A stretch of DNA of 64,000 nucleotides from Sphingomonas phyllosphaerae (GCA_036946405.1 JAQIJC010000001.1:367501-431500), one strand, 5' to 3'; positions 17,767 to 27,505 are shown, numbered from the stretch's first letter. Numbers and translations are program-made. The notes: generated by a model from the letters alone, not told the origin.

Positions 17767-18285
17767 TTAGGAGAAGCGGACGCTCATGCGGTTGGTGCGC
17801 AGACGCATCGCGCCTCCCACCATTCCAAAGCCGAGGATCATGAGTGCCCACGTTGCGGGTTCAGGCACCGCGGCATCTGCGACGGTCAGCGTGTAGCCAC
17901 CGCGACCACCGGTGTCCGTCAGGTTGAAGGTGCCAAGAAGCAGCCGCGGCATGTCTTCGGCGCCTTGGTACAACTGCGCGCCCGAAAGTGAGACCAGCAG
18001 ACTCGGCCCGTCCGCATCCGAGATGGACAAACCGCCGCCGTTCGAGGCTTCGAAGAAGTCTATGTAGGCATCACCCGCCGTCGATCCCGGAAAGACCCCG
18101 GCAACGCGCTCCAGAGCGAAACCCTGGCCGATGTTGAAGGTATCGGGAGTGGGCATTTCGGACAGCTGCCACTGGGCTGTGTACCCGCCGGCGGGGCCAG
18201 CCAGAGTGTAGAAAAGCGTCGCGGCGGAAGCAGGCAAGGCGGTGACCGCGGCAGTGGCGGCGGCAAGCAGCGTGATGATCTTCAA
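17767..18285 (-). CDS. PEPxxWA-CTERM-sorted exported protein
   Basis: The 172-residue protein has a signal peptide (MKIITLLAAATAAVTALPASA) and a C-terminal PEP-CTERM tripartite signal: VPEPATWALMILGFG, hydrophobic helix, then an arginine-containing tail (MRLRTNRM). PEPxxWA variants are common in sphingomonads and are linked to exosortase sorting to the cell envelope. The middle (~110 residues) has no recognised domain. It starts with TTG at 18285, three bases after the TolC stop, with GGGAGA inside the end of tolC, so the genes are translationally coupled. Its presence inside a type I secretion operon is unusual. Confidence 0.85.
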   Translation of the reverse strand: MKIITLLAAATAAVTALPASAATLFYTLAGPAGGYTAQWQLSEMPTPDTFNIGQGFALERVAGVFPGSTAGDAYIDFFEASNGGGLSISDADGPSLLVSLSGAQLYQGAEDMPRLLLGTFNLTDTGGRGGYTLTVADAAVPEPATWALMILGFGMVGGAMRLRTNRMSVRFS

Positions 18286-18288
18286 CTT

Positions 18289-19845
18289 CTATCTCCCTTG
18301 TTTGATCTTCGGCGTGATTGGTCCTGGGACGCTGCCGACCACCGGGAACGGCAGTTCCCGCGCGAGTGGGCCATCGATGCCGGCGGACCCTGCCGGCGCG
18401 AATTCGGGATCGTTATTGATGGTGACGACGGGCGACGGCCGCGAACGGTCGCTAGGGACCTGCGCTCGGTCGATCAGGTGAACGAGCGGCTCGAAGGGGC
18501 CGATCTGCCGTGCGCGGTTACGCCGCAACTCGCGTGTTGGATCGTAGAGCTGGGTGCTCGGAACGAGCGCCGCGAGTTGGAGGCGGCCGAGCAGCGCGAG
18601 CATCGTCGCCTGCCCCGCGTACAGCCCGTAACGCGCGTTGGCGACGATCACCTGGGCATTCAACAGGCGCTGTTCGGAATCGATCAGTTCGAAATTGGAA
18701 CGAAAGCCTTCGGCGAAGCCGAGCTTCACGCCGTCGAGCGCAGTCCGCGCGGCGATTACCGCAGCCTCACCGCTCTCGATCTGACGACGAGCGGTTACCG
18801 ACTGGTTCCAAGCGTTGAGAACGGCGGCATCGACGCTGCGACGTGCATCCTCGACGAGGAACTCGGCGGATTGCTGCGCGGCGATGGCTGCACGAACGCG
18901 CGAGCCGACTACGCCTTGCGTCAGGATAGGCACGGTCACAGTGATGCCCCCCGAAACCGTGCGCCCGAGATCGCGTACCTGGTAGCCGAGCGGGTTGACG
19001 TAGCCGAAGCTGCCCTGAGCGCTGATCACCGGGTGTCGCTCGGCACGCTCTGCCGCGATGCGGTGACGACTTGCCTTCTCGCCGAGGATGGCCTGCCATA
19101 GACTCGGGCTCTCCTGACCTGCGATGAGATAGCCGACGTCGACCGAACGCGGCAGACCGGGGAGCGGCGGTGGTGGCTCCAGATCGCCCGGATTGCGCCC
19201 GACCACGGCCGCGAAGCGCGAGCGACTTTGTTCAAGGCTCGCCTGCGTCTGCAGCAAGGCGGCGCGAATGATCATCAACTGCGCTTCGGCTTGGGCGATG
19301 TCGATGCGAGTGAGGTCGCCCTCCCCCTCGCGCGCGCGCGCCTGCGACACCTGCCGCTCGTAGGATGCAGCTGCTCGGGCCTGAATCGCGGCCAGTTCGG
19401 TGTCGCGTCGAACGGAAATGTAGGCGTCGACCACCTGATAGATCGTGCGATTCTCCGCTTCCCGAAGCCGTTCGCGACCGACCAGCACATCGGCTTCCGC
19501 CGCCGAAATCTGCGCAGCGGTGCGTCCTCCGCTGCTGAGGAGCTGTGACACCGATAGCGAAGCGCCCATTGAACGCTGTTCGAAGCGTGCGAAACCGGCG
19601 TCGAACGCGCTTCGCTGAAGCCGGTCATTGTAGCCGATCGTGGCGGTCGCGTCGGCGCTCATCCGATAGGGTGCGCCAGCCTGCACCACGCTTTCGTCCA
19701 ACTCGCGGAGCTCGGCACGCTGAGCTTGAAGCGCTGGATTGTGTCGGTATGCCTCGGCGATCGCATCAACCAGCGTCTCGCCGCTGGCCGGAGCGGCACT
19801 GGCAAGAAGCATCGCGATCGCACCGGCAAAGCGAAACACTTTCAC
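18289..19845 (-). CDS. TolC-family outer-membrane efflux/secretion channel
   Basis: A signal peptide (FRFAGAIAMLLASAAPASG) is followed by two TolC/OEP repeats: TLVDAIAEAYRHNPALQAQRAELRELDE at the start, and the second half around SGGITVTVPILTQG and EGFRSNFELIDSEQRLLNAQ. Together with the downstream ABC protein it would form the outer-membrane duct for secretion of the RTX subtilase. Start is GTG 19845 or GTG 19839; the latter is better spaced from GAGG. A ~90-residue proline/arginine-rich tail extends beyond the usual TolC end and overlaps the ribosome site of the PEP-CTERM gene. Confidence 0.9.
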   Translation of the reverse strand: MKVFRFAGAIAMLLASAAPASGETLVDAIAEAYRHNPALQAQRAELRELDESVVQAGAPYRMSADATATIGYNDRLQRSAFDAGFARFEQRSMGASLSVSQLLSSGGRTAAQISAAEADVLVGRERLREAENRTIYQVVDAYISVRRDTELAAIQARAAASYERQVSQARAREGEGDLTRIDIAQAEAQLMIIRAALLQTQASLEQSRSRFAAVVGRNPGDLEPPPPLPGLPRSVDVGYLIAGQESPSLWQAILGEKASRHRIAAERAERHPVISAQGSFGYVNPLGYQVRDLGRTVSGGITVTVPILTQGVVGSRVRAAIAAQQSAEFLVEDARRSVDAAVLNAWNQSVTARRQIESGEAAVIAARTALDGVKLGFAEGFRSNFELIDSEQRLLNAQVIVANARYGLYAGQATMLALLGRLQLAALVPSTQLYDPTRELRRNRARQIGPFEPLVHLIDRAQVPSDRSRPSPVVTINNDPEFAPAGSAGIDGPLARELPFPVVGSVPGPITPKIKQGR

Positions 19846-20051
19846 CTCTCTTTGCAGCCCAATGGGCCATCCATCTTCATGGCTCGCCGAAGGATCGACG
19901 ATCGTCACTTGCGTCAGGGTTGCGAAGCTCCGCTCTGCTCTCCCTCACATCTTAGAGGCGGAGACGACCCTCGAAGACCTCAAGGTCGCGCTGTCGTTTC
20001 TTCGCTGCTTCGTCAGAAATCGTCTCGAATTAGGACGAGATGCGAGCTGCG

Positions 20052-20085
20052 AAAAAAGCCCGGGCGGTGGGAGAACCGCCCGGGC
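20052..20085 (-). terminator. Strong Rho-independent terminator of the subtilase gene
   Basis: A perfect 11-bp stem (GCCCGGGCGGT at 20058-20068 with its complement at 20075-20085) has a six-base loop. On the minus strand it is followed by a run of six T (A-run at 20052-20057). It lies 17 bases past the stop of the RTX subtilase and separates that transcript from the tolC operon. Confidence 0.9.
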
Positions 20086-20102
20086 AGAGGGGAGGGATTT
20101 GA

Positions 20103-22754
20103 TCAGGCGTAGAGCTGCACGCCGCCGGACATCGTGCTTGCCATGGCGTCGTAGAGGTAGAAGGATTCCTGGGCGCCGGTCGTTCCCGTAGTGCTGACAC
20201 CGGCATTTCCAAGAGCATGGTCGAAGTCCACGCTGGCGGCGAACGCCGCCACTGCGCCAGCTGCGACCCTCGACGGCTGATAGCCCGCCTCGTGGATCAC
20301 GTCGTTGCTGTCGAGATCGGCACCCGAGATGTATGCATACCAGAAGTAGCCGCCACTCTGCCCCATCTGCTGCAGAACCGCCCCGCCATTCTCGCTCAGC
20401 TTCAGCTTGTCTCCGGACGCCGTGCCATCCAGCAGCAGTTGCGCGTTGCTAGCGACCTTGACGGTGCCATCGGTACCCATTCCGCGAAGCGCCGTCTGCG
20501 TGCCGATCAGATCGCCGCGACTCCAGTCGAGGACCGTGTCGCGACCGCTGGTGCCACGGTTGTCGAACAGGAAGCGATCGTTGCCGGTTCCGCCGAACAG
20601 CATGTCGTCGCCAGCACCGCCATTCAGCGTGTCGTCACCACGCATGCCGAACAGCTTGTTGTCGAAACGGTTGCCTATCAGGGTGTCGTTTCCATCGCCC
20701 GTAACTGCACCCTCGATGACGCTGTCGCGAGAGAGAGCGAACGCACGCTCACCATCGAACGATGTCGCCTGACCGGCCACCAACGACAGCTTGATGTCCG
20801 ACGAAACCGCCGCCGCGTTGATCCAGTCGACCCCGCCGTTGGTATCGCTCAACGTCGTGCGGCTGGTCTCGCCCGCGATCGAGGCCATTGTGAAGAACTC
20901 GTTCGTATAGGTGTACACGTCGTCGCTCGTCGCCGATGCACCGTAGACGTCCATCTTCATGCTCTGGATCAGGACATCGGCCACGATGTTGAACGGGAAG
21001 AAGTTGCCGACCAGAAGACGGTCTTTGAACCCGGCGAATTCCAGCGTCCACGTTCCCTTGCTTTCCACGCCGTGGAAGCCGGTGAAGCCGAACGTGAACT
21101 CATCGTCGACCGTCTTAAGTTCCCCATCGGGAACACCTGCCCGCGCGGTGACGAAGGAGGATGTGCCGTCGGGGGCGGTCAATTTGAATTGCGTCGAAGT
21201 CAGCCCCATGCGGACCTTCGAAATCTCATCCGGCGCAGCATATGCGTAATTCGATGTCGTCAAGGCATCGAAATTAAACGAGAGATCGAGATGCTCGATG
21301 TCGATGTTCTCCCCAAGTTCAAAGGAAACCTTTACCGGCGCATTGATGAAGTCCCGCATCGTGGAGAACAGTCCGTTGTACGGGTCCGACAAGCTGGCGG
21401 AATCGATGCGGAGGTTCAGATCGCTTCGAAAGGTCAGATGCTGCTCGTTTGCGGACGTCTTCGCAGCACCGAACAGCGACCACACCTCGGCCATGCGCAC
21501 TGCATTGTAGGCGTCGACGGCGCCATAGCCGTAATCGTTGCTGTAGTGCATGGCTCCGCCGTTCCAGCCGGCGCTCTTGCCGTTCAAGTGGAACACGTCC
21601 TCGTTCAGCGCGGTGTTGTTTATGCTGCCGTCTGGGGCCTCATACCTGACCGCAGTCTGACCCGTCTCAAAGGCGACGGGCATCTTGGCGGAAGCGGCCA
21701 GGATGTTGCGCACGTCACGCCATCCGAGATTCTCGTTTGCATCGAGCATGAGCGCGATCGTGCCGGCGACGATCGGCGCCGCGCCCGATGTGCCGCCGAA
21801 TTGGTCGGTGTAGCCGGAGGACGCGCCGCCCTCCTCGTAGCTCACGCCGTTCGTCGGAACGGTCGTGACCTGACCGGTTCCACCGAGGACGCCGAAGTCG
21901 TTGGACGGCGCCGAGACGAGGATGTGCGGCCCGTATTCGCTGTAATAGGAAGACGACCCGTCGACCTCGCGATAGGCCGAGACCGTTACCGCGTGTCGAT
22001 CCGAGGAATAGCCGATGGCCTGACCCAGGCTGCCGGAGTTGCCGGCCGCCCATACGTCGACCGTGCCGAGGCCGTCCCGGCCGTACTTGGCGTGATAATC
22101 CATGATCTCGGCGGTGATCGATGCCCCGTTGCCCGCCGTGCCGCGAGAATTCATGCTCGCGAGCGGCAGAAACAGAACCGACGGACCGTAGCTGTTGTTC
22201 GTGACGTCGAAGAGATCGGCGGCCTGCCGGAAGGCGTCCAGATACCCCTGCGCGTTCCCATTAATCGAGATGGCGTTGCCGCCGAGGGTCAGGATGGCGG
22301 CACTGGTGATCGATGCCTCGTAGGCGACACCGACACCGCCTTTTCCGTTTTTCTCGGCCGCCACGAGACCCGAAGTGGCGGTGCCATGGGAGTCGCCGTC
22401 GGCCGCGCCGCTGATCTGCTGGCCACCAATGGTGACCTCGAGCGACGAATCGTAATTGCCCGCGAGATCCCAATGCTTCACGTCGACGCCGCTGTCATAC
22501 ATGCCGACGTGCACGCCCTTGCCGGTGAAATCGGCCCAGACCGAATCCATGTCACCCAATCGCGTCAGGTGCCACTGCTTTGCCGTGAGCGAGTCACCTG
22601 CGACGCTTAGCGGATCGTAGAGATTGAATGCCGTAGTGACGAGCTTGCCCGTCTTGAACTCGTAGGCACGGCGAAGAGGCAGATCGGTCGCCACGTTGGT
22701 CTCTCCCTGGAGCGCCGACCTTGGCCGGCTTGCGGAAACTGTCTGGAGCGACAT
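20103..22754 (-). CDS. Secreted RTX subtilase (S8 kexin-like peptidase with P-domain)
   Basis: This 883-residue serine protease has the S8 triad D87 (GMYDSGVD), H123 (DGDSHGTATSG) and S323 (GGTSGAAPIVAG), with oxyanion N239 (WAAGNSG). A proprotein-convertase P-domain-like region follows (~430-620). Next come RTX calcium-binding nonapeptides (GDGNDTLIGNRFDNKLFG, RGDDTLNGGAGDDMLFGG near 685-735) and a C-terminal type I secretion signal region rich in A, S and D. There is no Sec signal. It is the evident cargo of the adjacent PrtD/TolC genes, exported and activated by Ca2+ outside the cell. It has its own strong terminator. Confidence 0.93.
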   Translation of the reverse strand: MSLQTVSASRPRSALQGETNVATDLPLRRAYEFKTGKLVTTAFNLYDPLSVAGDSLTAKQWHLTRLGDMDSVWADFTGKGVHVGMYDSGVDVKHWDLAGNYDSSLEVTIGGQQISGAADGDSHGTATSGLVAAEKNGKGGVGVAYEASITSAAILTLGGNAISINGNAQGYLDAFRQAADLFDVTNNSYGPSVLFLPLASMNSRGTAGNGASITAEIMDYHAKYGRDGLGTVDVWAAGNSGSLGQAIGYSSDRHAVTVSAYREVDGSSSYYSEYGPHILVSAPSNDFGVLGGTGQVTTVPTNGVSYEEGGASSGYTDQFGGTSGAAPIVAGTIALMLDANENLGWRDVRNILAASAKMPVAFETGQTAVRYEAPDGSINNTALNEDVFHLNGKSAGWNGGAMHYSNDYGYGAVDAYNAVRMAEVWSLFGAAKTSANEQHLTFRSDLNLRIDSASLSDPYNGLFSTMRDFINAPVKVSFELGENIDIEHLDLSFNFDALTTSNYAYAAPDEISKVRMGLTSTQFKLTAPDGTSSFVTARAGVPDGELKTVDDEFTFGFTGFHGVESKGTWTLEFAGFKDRLLVGNFFPFNIVADVLIQSMKMDVYGASATSDDVYTYTNEFFTMASIAGETSRTTLSDTNGGVDWINAAAVSSDIKLSLVAGQATSFDGERAFALSRDSVIEGAVTGDGNDTLIGNRFDNKLFGMRGDDTLNGGAGDDMLFGGTGNDRFLFDNRGTSGRDTVLDWSRGDLIGTQTALRGMGTDGTVKVASNAQLLLDGTASGDKLKLSENGGAVLQQMGQSGGYFWYAYISGADLDSNDVIHEAGYQPSRVAAGAVAAFAASVDFDHALGNAGVSTTGTTGAQESFYLYDAMASTMSGGVQLYA

Positions 22755-22920
22755 GGCAACGTCGATGTGAGGAACGAACCTCTTTGATCAGCGTTCTTAC
22801 ATGCCTTCCGATAAACAAGACGTCGCTGATCACCGCGCGCCTTAAGGGAATTTCAATTATTTTTCGCCGGTGACCCGGGACCCGCATCTACGGCGAGCTG
22901 TCGTCCGATTTCCCTGCCGC

Positions 22921-25227
22921 TCAGAATGAGCGCCGGTATCCGACCCAAATGGATCGCGGCCTCACCGGCGTGCGCACCGAACCGGCACGGAAGATGCTAC
23001 CGAAGGCATATCGGGTGTCGCTCACATTCAGGAGGTTGTCGATCGACAGAAGCCACTTGTCGGCGCCGCGTTGAACCTGGCTCTGCAAACCGAGGCGCGT
23101 GTAATCGCCCTGCGGCAAGGGCGAGAACAGCTGAAAGGTTCCGTAGGACCGTCCTTCATAGCGTGCCCATAGGTTGACGTTGAGGGAGCCCGCCGGTCCA
23201 AGCCCGCGCGTCCAGTTGATGTCCGCGCGGGCGACGACCCCGGCGATGTCGGGTGGACGAACGATCTGGACGAAGGCATTGCCTGGAGCGGCACGCGTCT
23301 TGTTGAGAGTTGCGGCGAGATCTATCCGAAGGGCACGAGACAACGGTCCGCCAATGGTGACATGGCCCGACAGTGTCCGCCACTCGCCGATGGCACTGGC
23401 GTCGAGACCTACGAAGGCCTCGAGGGTGTCGATCTGGAGATCCCGCCAGCGACTGCCCTCCACCGATGCGCTCGCCACCCAGCCGCCGGCTGGATACCAC
23501 CGAGCTCCCACATCGACCGTTTCGATCCGCTCGTCCCGACGAGCGTCGGCTTCGCCGTTCAATGACAATGGCGCGACGCTGGGACGCTTTCCCTGCTGGT
23601 AGCGGACGTAGGCGGAGAGAGTGGACGAGGGATTGATGACGATCGAGGCCGTCGGCAGAAGCCAATGTTCGCTGCGTCTTCCTGCGCGCGCGCCATAGAA
23701 CGGGAAGAAGAAGCGGGTCCTGCTACGAGCCAGGACCGCTCGTGCGCCTGCGCTGGCCATCAAAAATGGCGTCAGGCGAACGGACGCTTCCCCGAAAGCC
23801 GCGCCTTCCTGCAGTTCGTCATGCACGCTGAGTTCCAAGGGCACCAGATCGTCAACAAGGACACTGCTCGTCCTGCCGGTCGTCTCGACATAGGAAAGGC
23901 CGACGACCCATCCCGCGCCGCTCTCCCCCGTCCGGCTGATCCGGGTTTCATGCGTCAGCATCGAATTTCGACGGATCACATCGTTCACCGTCGCCCCCAG
24001 CGGCGTCTGTCCGGCGAAACGTTCCTGGAAGTGCTGTGACGAAAGGCCCGTGGCGGAAACGAGGGCGGCCGAGCCGACATGTCCGTTGAGGACGAGGTGC
24101 CCCGCGGCATAATCGCTGCCGAAGGGCTCGGCAACCGGACCGAGCTCAGTCAGCCGGCGCGCGCCGATCGTTTCATACTGGATGTCGCCGCTATGGCTTG
24201 ATTGGACGATGGCGATGGCATCGACCGTCCAGCCTTGGCCAGGCCACCACCGCGCGATGGCGCGCGCGCCGTCGATGCGCACCGAGTTGACGTCCGTGCC
24301 GACTGCTGGCTTGTCGATGTAGCCGGGTTCGCTGCGGACGAAGCCGACGGCGCGGATCGACAGATTGTTCGCAATGGGAACGTTGACGGTCGCGTCGAGG
24401 TCGGACCCCGAGCCTCCGTGCGAGATCGTGGATACGCCAATGCCCATCGTCGCCGACGCAACGCCCCGCTTGGGCATGACGGGTTGGAGACGGATGATGC
24501 CGGCCAGTGACCCGGAGCCGTAAAGCGTCCCCTGCGACCCCTGCGCCACCTCTATCGACTCAATGTCGTACAGTTGCAGGTCGGGGTCGGAGGCGCTGTA
24601 GGTCAGTCGCACGTCGCCGAAGTAGAGTCCGGTCAGCGATTGCAAACGCCCGGAGAAACTCGAGTCCGACAGCCCGCGTATGAACAGCTTTTCGCGTCCT
24701 GCGCCACGATAGGTGGAGGAGATGATGGTCGAGCGCGTGACGAGCGCCTGCGTCCCCGCCTCAAAGTCGATCGAAGGCGCCTTAAGGATCTCCACACTGC
24801 CGGCGAGGTATCGTGCAGGGGTTCCGCGTTTGCTGGCCATCACGATCACGTCGGGCGGCGGCGGTTCGCTGACCGATCGTTGGATCGTTGGGGAGACCGT
24901 CTGGCCCGCAAGAGCCGAACGCTTTACGGTCTGGGCCGCGAGCCGCCATGTCGCACGCCCATTGCGGATCGCACGCACACCGGCCGCTCGCGCCAGCGCG
25001 CGAATTGCCGCGTCCGCCGTCATCCGGCCGCGGATGGCCACTACGGGCCGCGACCACAAGGCGTCGCCGTCCAAGACGATGTTCGTGGCCGCCTGCTGTG
25101 AGAGAAGCTCGGCCGCTCGCCCCAGCGGTCCCGCCGGCAGGGATACGGCACGGTCGGTCGCCCAGGCAGGCGGCGTCGTGATCGCGATCGCCAAACCTCC
25201 CAAGCAGGCCGGCACGCGCTTAGTCAT
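22921..25227 (-). CDS. FecA-like TonB-dependent receptor with STN domain
   Basis: The 768-residue outer-membrane receptor has a signal peptide (MTKRVPACLGGLAIAITTPPAWA), an STN/secretin-N domain (~25-105: AAELLSQQAATNIVLDGDAL) used for transmembrane signalling, a TonB box (PDVIVMASK) and a plug (EKLFIRGL, GTLYGSGSLAGIIRL). The barrel ends in the terminal aromatic YRRSF. ATG 25227 overlaps the FecR stop (ATGA), which fixes the start. With the upstream FecR and ECF sigma genes it forms a cell-surface signalling set. The ligand is unknown; the plug does not reveal whether it is a siderophore, peptide or other substrate. Confidence 0.92.
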   Translation of the reverse strand: MTKRVPACLGGLAIAITTPPAWATDRAVSLPAGPLGRAAELLSQQAATNIVLDGDALWSRPVVAIRGRMTADAAIRALARAAGVRAIRNGRATWRLAAQTVKRSALAGQTVSPTIQRSVSEPPPPDVIVMASKRGTPARYLAGSVEILKAPSIDFEAGTQALVTRSTIISSTYRGAGREKLFIRGLSDSSFSGRLQSLTGLYFGDVRLTYSASDPDLQLYDIESIEVAQGSQGTLYGSGSLAGIIRLQPVMPKRGVASATMGIGVSTISHGGSGSDLDATVNVPIANNLSIRAVGFVRSEPGYIDKPAVGTDVNSVRIDGARAIARWWPGQGWTVDAIAIVQSSHSGDIQYETIGARRLTELGPVAEPFGSDYAAGHLVLNGHVGSAALVSATGLSSQHFQERFAGQTPLGATVNDVIRRNSMLTHETRISRTGESGAGWVVGLSYVETTGRTSSVLVDDLVPLELSVHDELQEGAAFGEASVRLTPFLMASAGARAVLARSRTRFFFPFYGARAGRRSEHWLLPTASIVINPSSTLSAYVRYQQGKRPSVAPLSLNGEADARRDERIETVDVGARWYPAGGWVASASVEGSRWRDLQIDTLEAFVGLDASAIGEWRTLSGHVTIGGPLSRALRIDLAATLNKTRAAPGNAFVQIVRPPDIAGVVARADINWTRGLGPAGSLNVNLWARYEGRSYGTFQLFSPLPQGDYTRLGLQSQVQRGADKWLLSIDNLLNVSDTRYAFGSIFRAGSVRTPVRPRSIWVGYRRSF

Positions 25228-26186
25228 CGGGCGGAGAGCGTCCAACCGTCTCCTATTTCGGTGACCTTTACGTCCAGAGCATCACCCAGTTCTTCGGGCC
25301 GGTTCCGCACCGTTGACACCAGCAGCGACCCCGTGAAGCGCCTGGCCTCCAGACCTGCCCCTACCGCGACCGGATGGCCAAGAGCCGCAGATAGATCCGA
25401 TGCGATGAGGGCGAGCGAAGCGGATCTGTAGGTCATCTGGGCTTTGCGCCACTGACCGATTGAAGAGGGCGCGACGTCAAAGAGGCGAGGCGCGCTCCCC
25501 GCCTGCAGGAGCACGCCCCGCCCTGCCTTCACCATGACCGGCCTTGCGTCGGACCTGACCATCACCTCGCCTTCGGCCACCGCGACATCGGTCTTTCCGG
25601 CAGTCTGGACGACCTCGAAAGCGGTTCCCACGTCGACGATGCGGTACCCACCTGCATCGACGGAGAACGGTTCGGCATCGTCATGCCTGACCGTGAAGAC
25701 AGCCCGCCCTCGCGCCAACGTCACTTGGCGGGGATGAAGCGGATCGAAGGACAGGCGTGTCCCTCCCGCCAACTCCACGTGGCTGCCGTCACCCAGGACG
25801 ACGTGACGCGTCTTCCCGGCCACTGAATCGATCACGCGGATCGAGCGCACCTCGCGCTCGGGTGCGAGCAGCAAGATACCCGAAATGCCGGCAGCCAGCG
25901 CAGTCGCACCGGCCATGGCCCAGAGACGCCACCTGCGCACTGGCCGTTCAAACGGCAGGATTTCTGCGTCGGTCTCCAATATCTCCGCAGGCTCGGCGAC
26001 CGTGCCGGAGGACAACATCGCCACGGCGTCGTCTATCATGACGGTGGCACGAAGGTATGCGTCACTGCGCTCCGCATCCCCGTCCAGCCAGCGCGCGAGC
26101 CCTTCCCAATCGGAAAAGTCTGGATCCGCGACCCGGACCGCCCAGGCGATGGCGTCCGCTCGGTTAGGGTCAACCATGATGCTCAT
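25224..26186 (-). CDS. FecR-family anti-sigma/sensor protein
   Basis: The 320-residue protein has an N-terminal FecR-N DUF4880-type segment (AIAWAVRVADPDFSDWEGLARWLDGD), one membrane helix (LWAMAGATALAAGISGILLLA) and the periplasmic FecR domain (GDGSHVELAGGTRLSFD, RQVTLARGRAVFTVRHD, FEVVQTAGKTDVAVAEGEV). It holds the ECF sigma factor inactive until the STN receptor signals. It is encoded between sigma factor and receptor, with a 37-base gap to the former and a 4-base overlap with the latter. Confidence 0.93.
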   Translation of the reverse strand: MSIMVDPNRADAIAWAVRVADPDFSDWEGLARWLDGDAERSDAYLRATVMIDDAVAMLSSGTVAEPAEILETDAEILPFERPVRRWRLWAMAGATALAAGISGILLLAPEREVRSIRVIDSVAGKTRHVVLGDGSHVELAGGTRLSFDPLHPRQVTLARGRAVFTVRHDDAEPFSVDAGGYRIVDVGTAFEVVQTAGKTDVAVAEGEVMVRSDARPVMVKAGRGVLLQAGSAPRLFDVAPSSIGQWRKAQMTYRSASLALIASDLSAALGHPVAVGAGLEARRFTGSLLVSTVRNRPEELGDALDVKVTEIGDGWTLSAR

Positions 26187-26223
26187 GCCTGTATGACGAC
26201 ACGACGCGCTTCATCCCTCATCC

Positions 26224-26781
26224 TCAACCCTGTTCCCCGCGATCGTCCAAGGCATCCAGCGCGCTGTAGGCCCGCCTCAGGTCACCCTCCACGGTGCCAA
26301 TGCTGACGCCCAGTTCGACAGCGACTTCCCTCTGCGTCAACCCATCGATCCGGTGCCTCTTGAACGTTCGCACCACCCGCTCTCCGAGGAGCGAAATCGC
26401 CGCAAGCGCCCGTGTCGCCGTCTCGCGAGCTTCCAACGCGCGATCAGCGCGAGGCTGCTCCGACTGATCTGTGACGTCCGCCCAAGCCTTGTCCCGATGC
26501 GCCGACCGGATCGCCGATCGCTTCCAGTCGATCACCAGCGAGTGCGCCATTCGGTACAAGTACGGTTCGACGGTGCGGACCACTCCCTCTTCACGCGGCA
26601 GCCGGATCCACATCTCCTGCAGGATGTCGTCGGCACAATCCAACGCGCCAAGACGGCGAACGAAATTGAGGAGGACTGGTCGCAACGCGAGAAACGCGCC
26701 CTCGATTTCCGTCAATTGCCCACCTTCTGCCCCGACTTTGGTCACTTTCCCACCCGCTCCGTGCGCCGGGATAATGTCCAT
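26224..26781 (-). CDS. FecI-like ECF RNA polymerase sigma factor
   Basis: The ~185-residue protein has sigma region 2 (FVRRLGALDCADDILQEMWIRL, then VEPYLYRMAHSLVIDWKRS) and region 4 (LGERVVRTFKRHRIDGLTQREVAVELGVSIGTVEGDLRRAYSAL). ATG 26781 has AGGA nine bases upstream; a longer frame to 26922 adds a cysteine-rich, non-homologous extension and was not used. It would direct transcription of the TonB receptor genes here in response to signals passed by FecR. Confidence 0.9.
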   Translation of the reverse strand: MDIIPAHGAGGKVTKVGAEGGQLTEIEGAFLALRPVLLNFVRRLGALDCADDILQEMWIRLPREEGVVRTVEPYLYRMAHSLVIDWKRSAIRSAHRDKAWADVTDQSEQPRADRALEARETATRALAAISLLGERVVRTFKRHRIDGLTQREVAVELGVSIGTVEGDLRRAYSALDALDDRGEQG

Positions 26782-27505
26782 CACTGATTTTCCTGGCAAT
26801 ACGGCACGTGCGCCCCGGTGGTACATATTGCTGCAATCCGGCCCACTCTGGAGCAGACACCACCCTCTCCTGCAGACGATGCTCAGGTCCGAACATCGCA
26901 AAGACAGCCGAAGCTGCAACACCTACTAAAAAAATCGAATATTGCAATTTAAAGGTCTTTTTTTATATAATTTACCCGAGCATACAATAGATTCTCAAGT
27001 ATATTGCGACGTCGAAGGCGTTCTTACGCGAATTATTCGTGAGTCGTCACCTCACAACGTGTATCTAGCCCGTTGTCGGGCGCAGGTCGCTTCTTGGCAC
27101 AGACTCGAGTTTAAACCTCCTTTTGCTACCCGCAACTACCGCCTTAGAGCGAGATCCCGAATGATCGGCAGACTGCGCAAGCGCAAAAAGGCAATGCGGG
27201 TTCGCACAACGTGATGATGCCGTACTTGGGTACCGATCACCACCCACCGCACTCTCTGCCCGCCATCCCGTAAAAACTGACAAGAGCTTTGAGGCAAACC
27301 GCCGACGGCTCCGTCTTCGTCCTTGAGCGCTGGGTAGGGGCATGACGATGAGGGTGACAGTGTCGGCGGCTGCCGACGGCTGGCTTCATCAATCGGGTTA
27401 ACGCCTAATTCCAGCGATCAAAGGGGTTGGAATTGGGTGTGTCGCAGTGCCGGTGCGCGACTTCACATTCAATAAACAACAAACAGAAGCCAAGCGGGGG
27501 ACGAG
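26782..27505. other. Long divergent intergenic region with an AT-rich patch
   Basis: About 720 bases separate the sigma gene from the plus-strand TonB receptor. Bases 26930-27020 are strikingly AT-rich in an otherwise GC-rich window (A7, T7 and TATATAAT-like stretches), a likely promoter zone or a transferred remnant. No supported gene is seen. The ribosome site before 27506 is GGGGGACGAG. Confidence 0.5.

Noticed and set aside
20217..22610. A 797-residue plus-strand open frame opposite the RTX subtilase
   Set aside because: It is the antisense of a clear S8 protease gene with triad and RTX repeats; its translation is Arg/Val-rich without any domain, as expected of GC-rich shadow frames.
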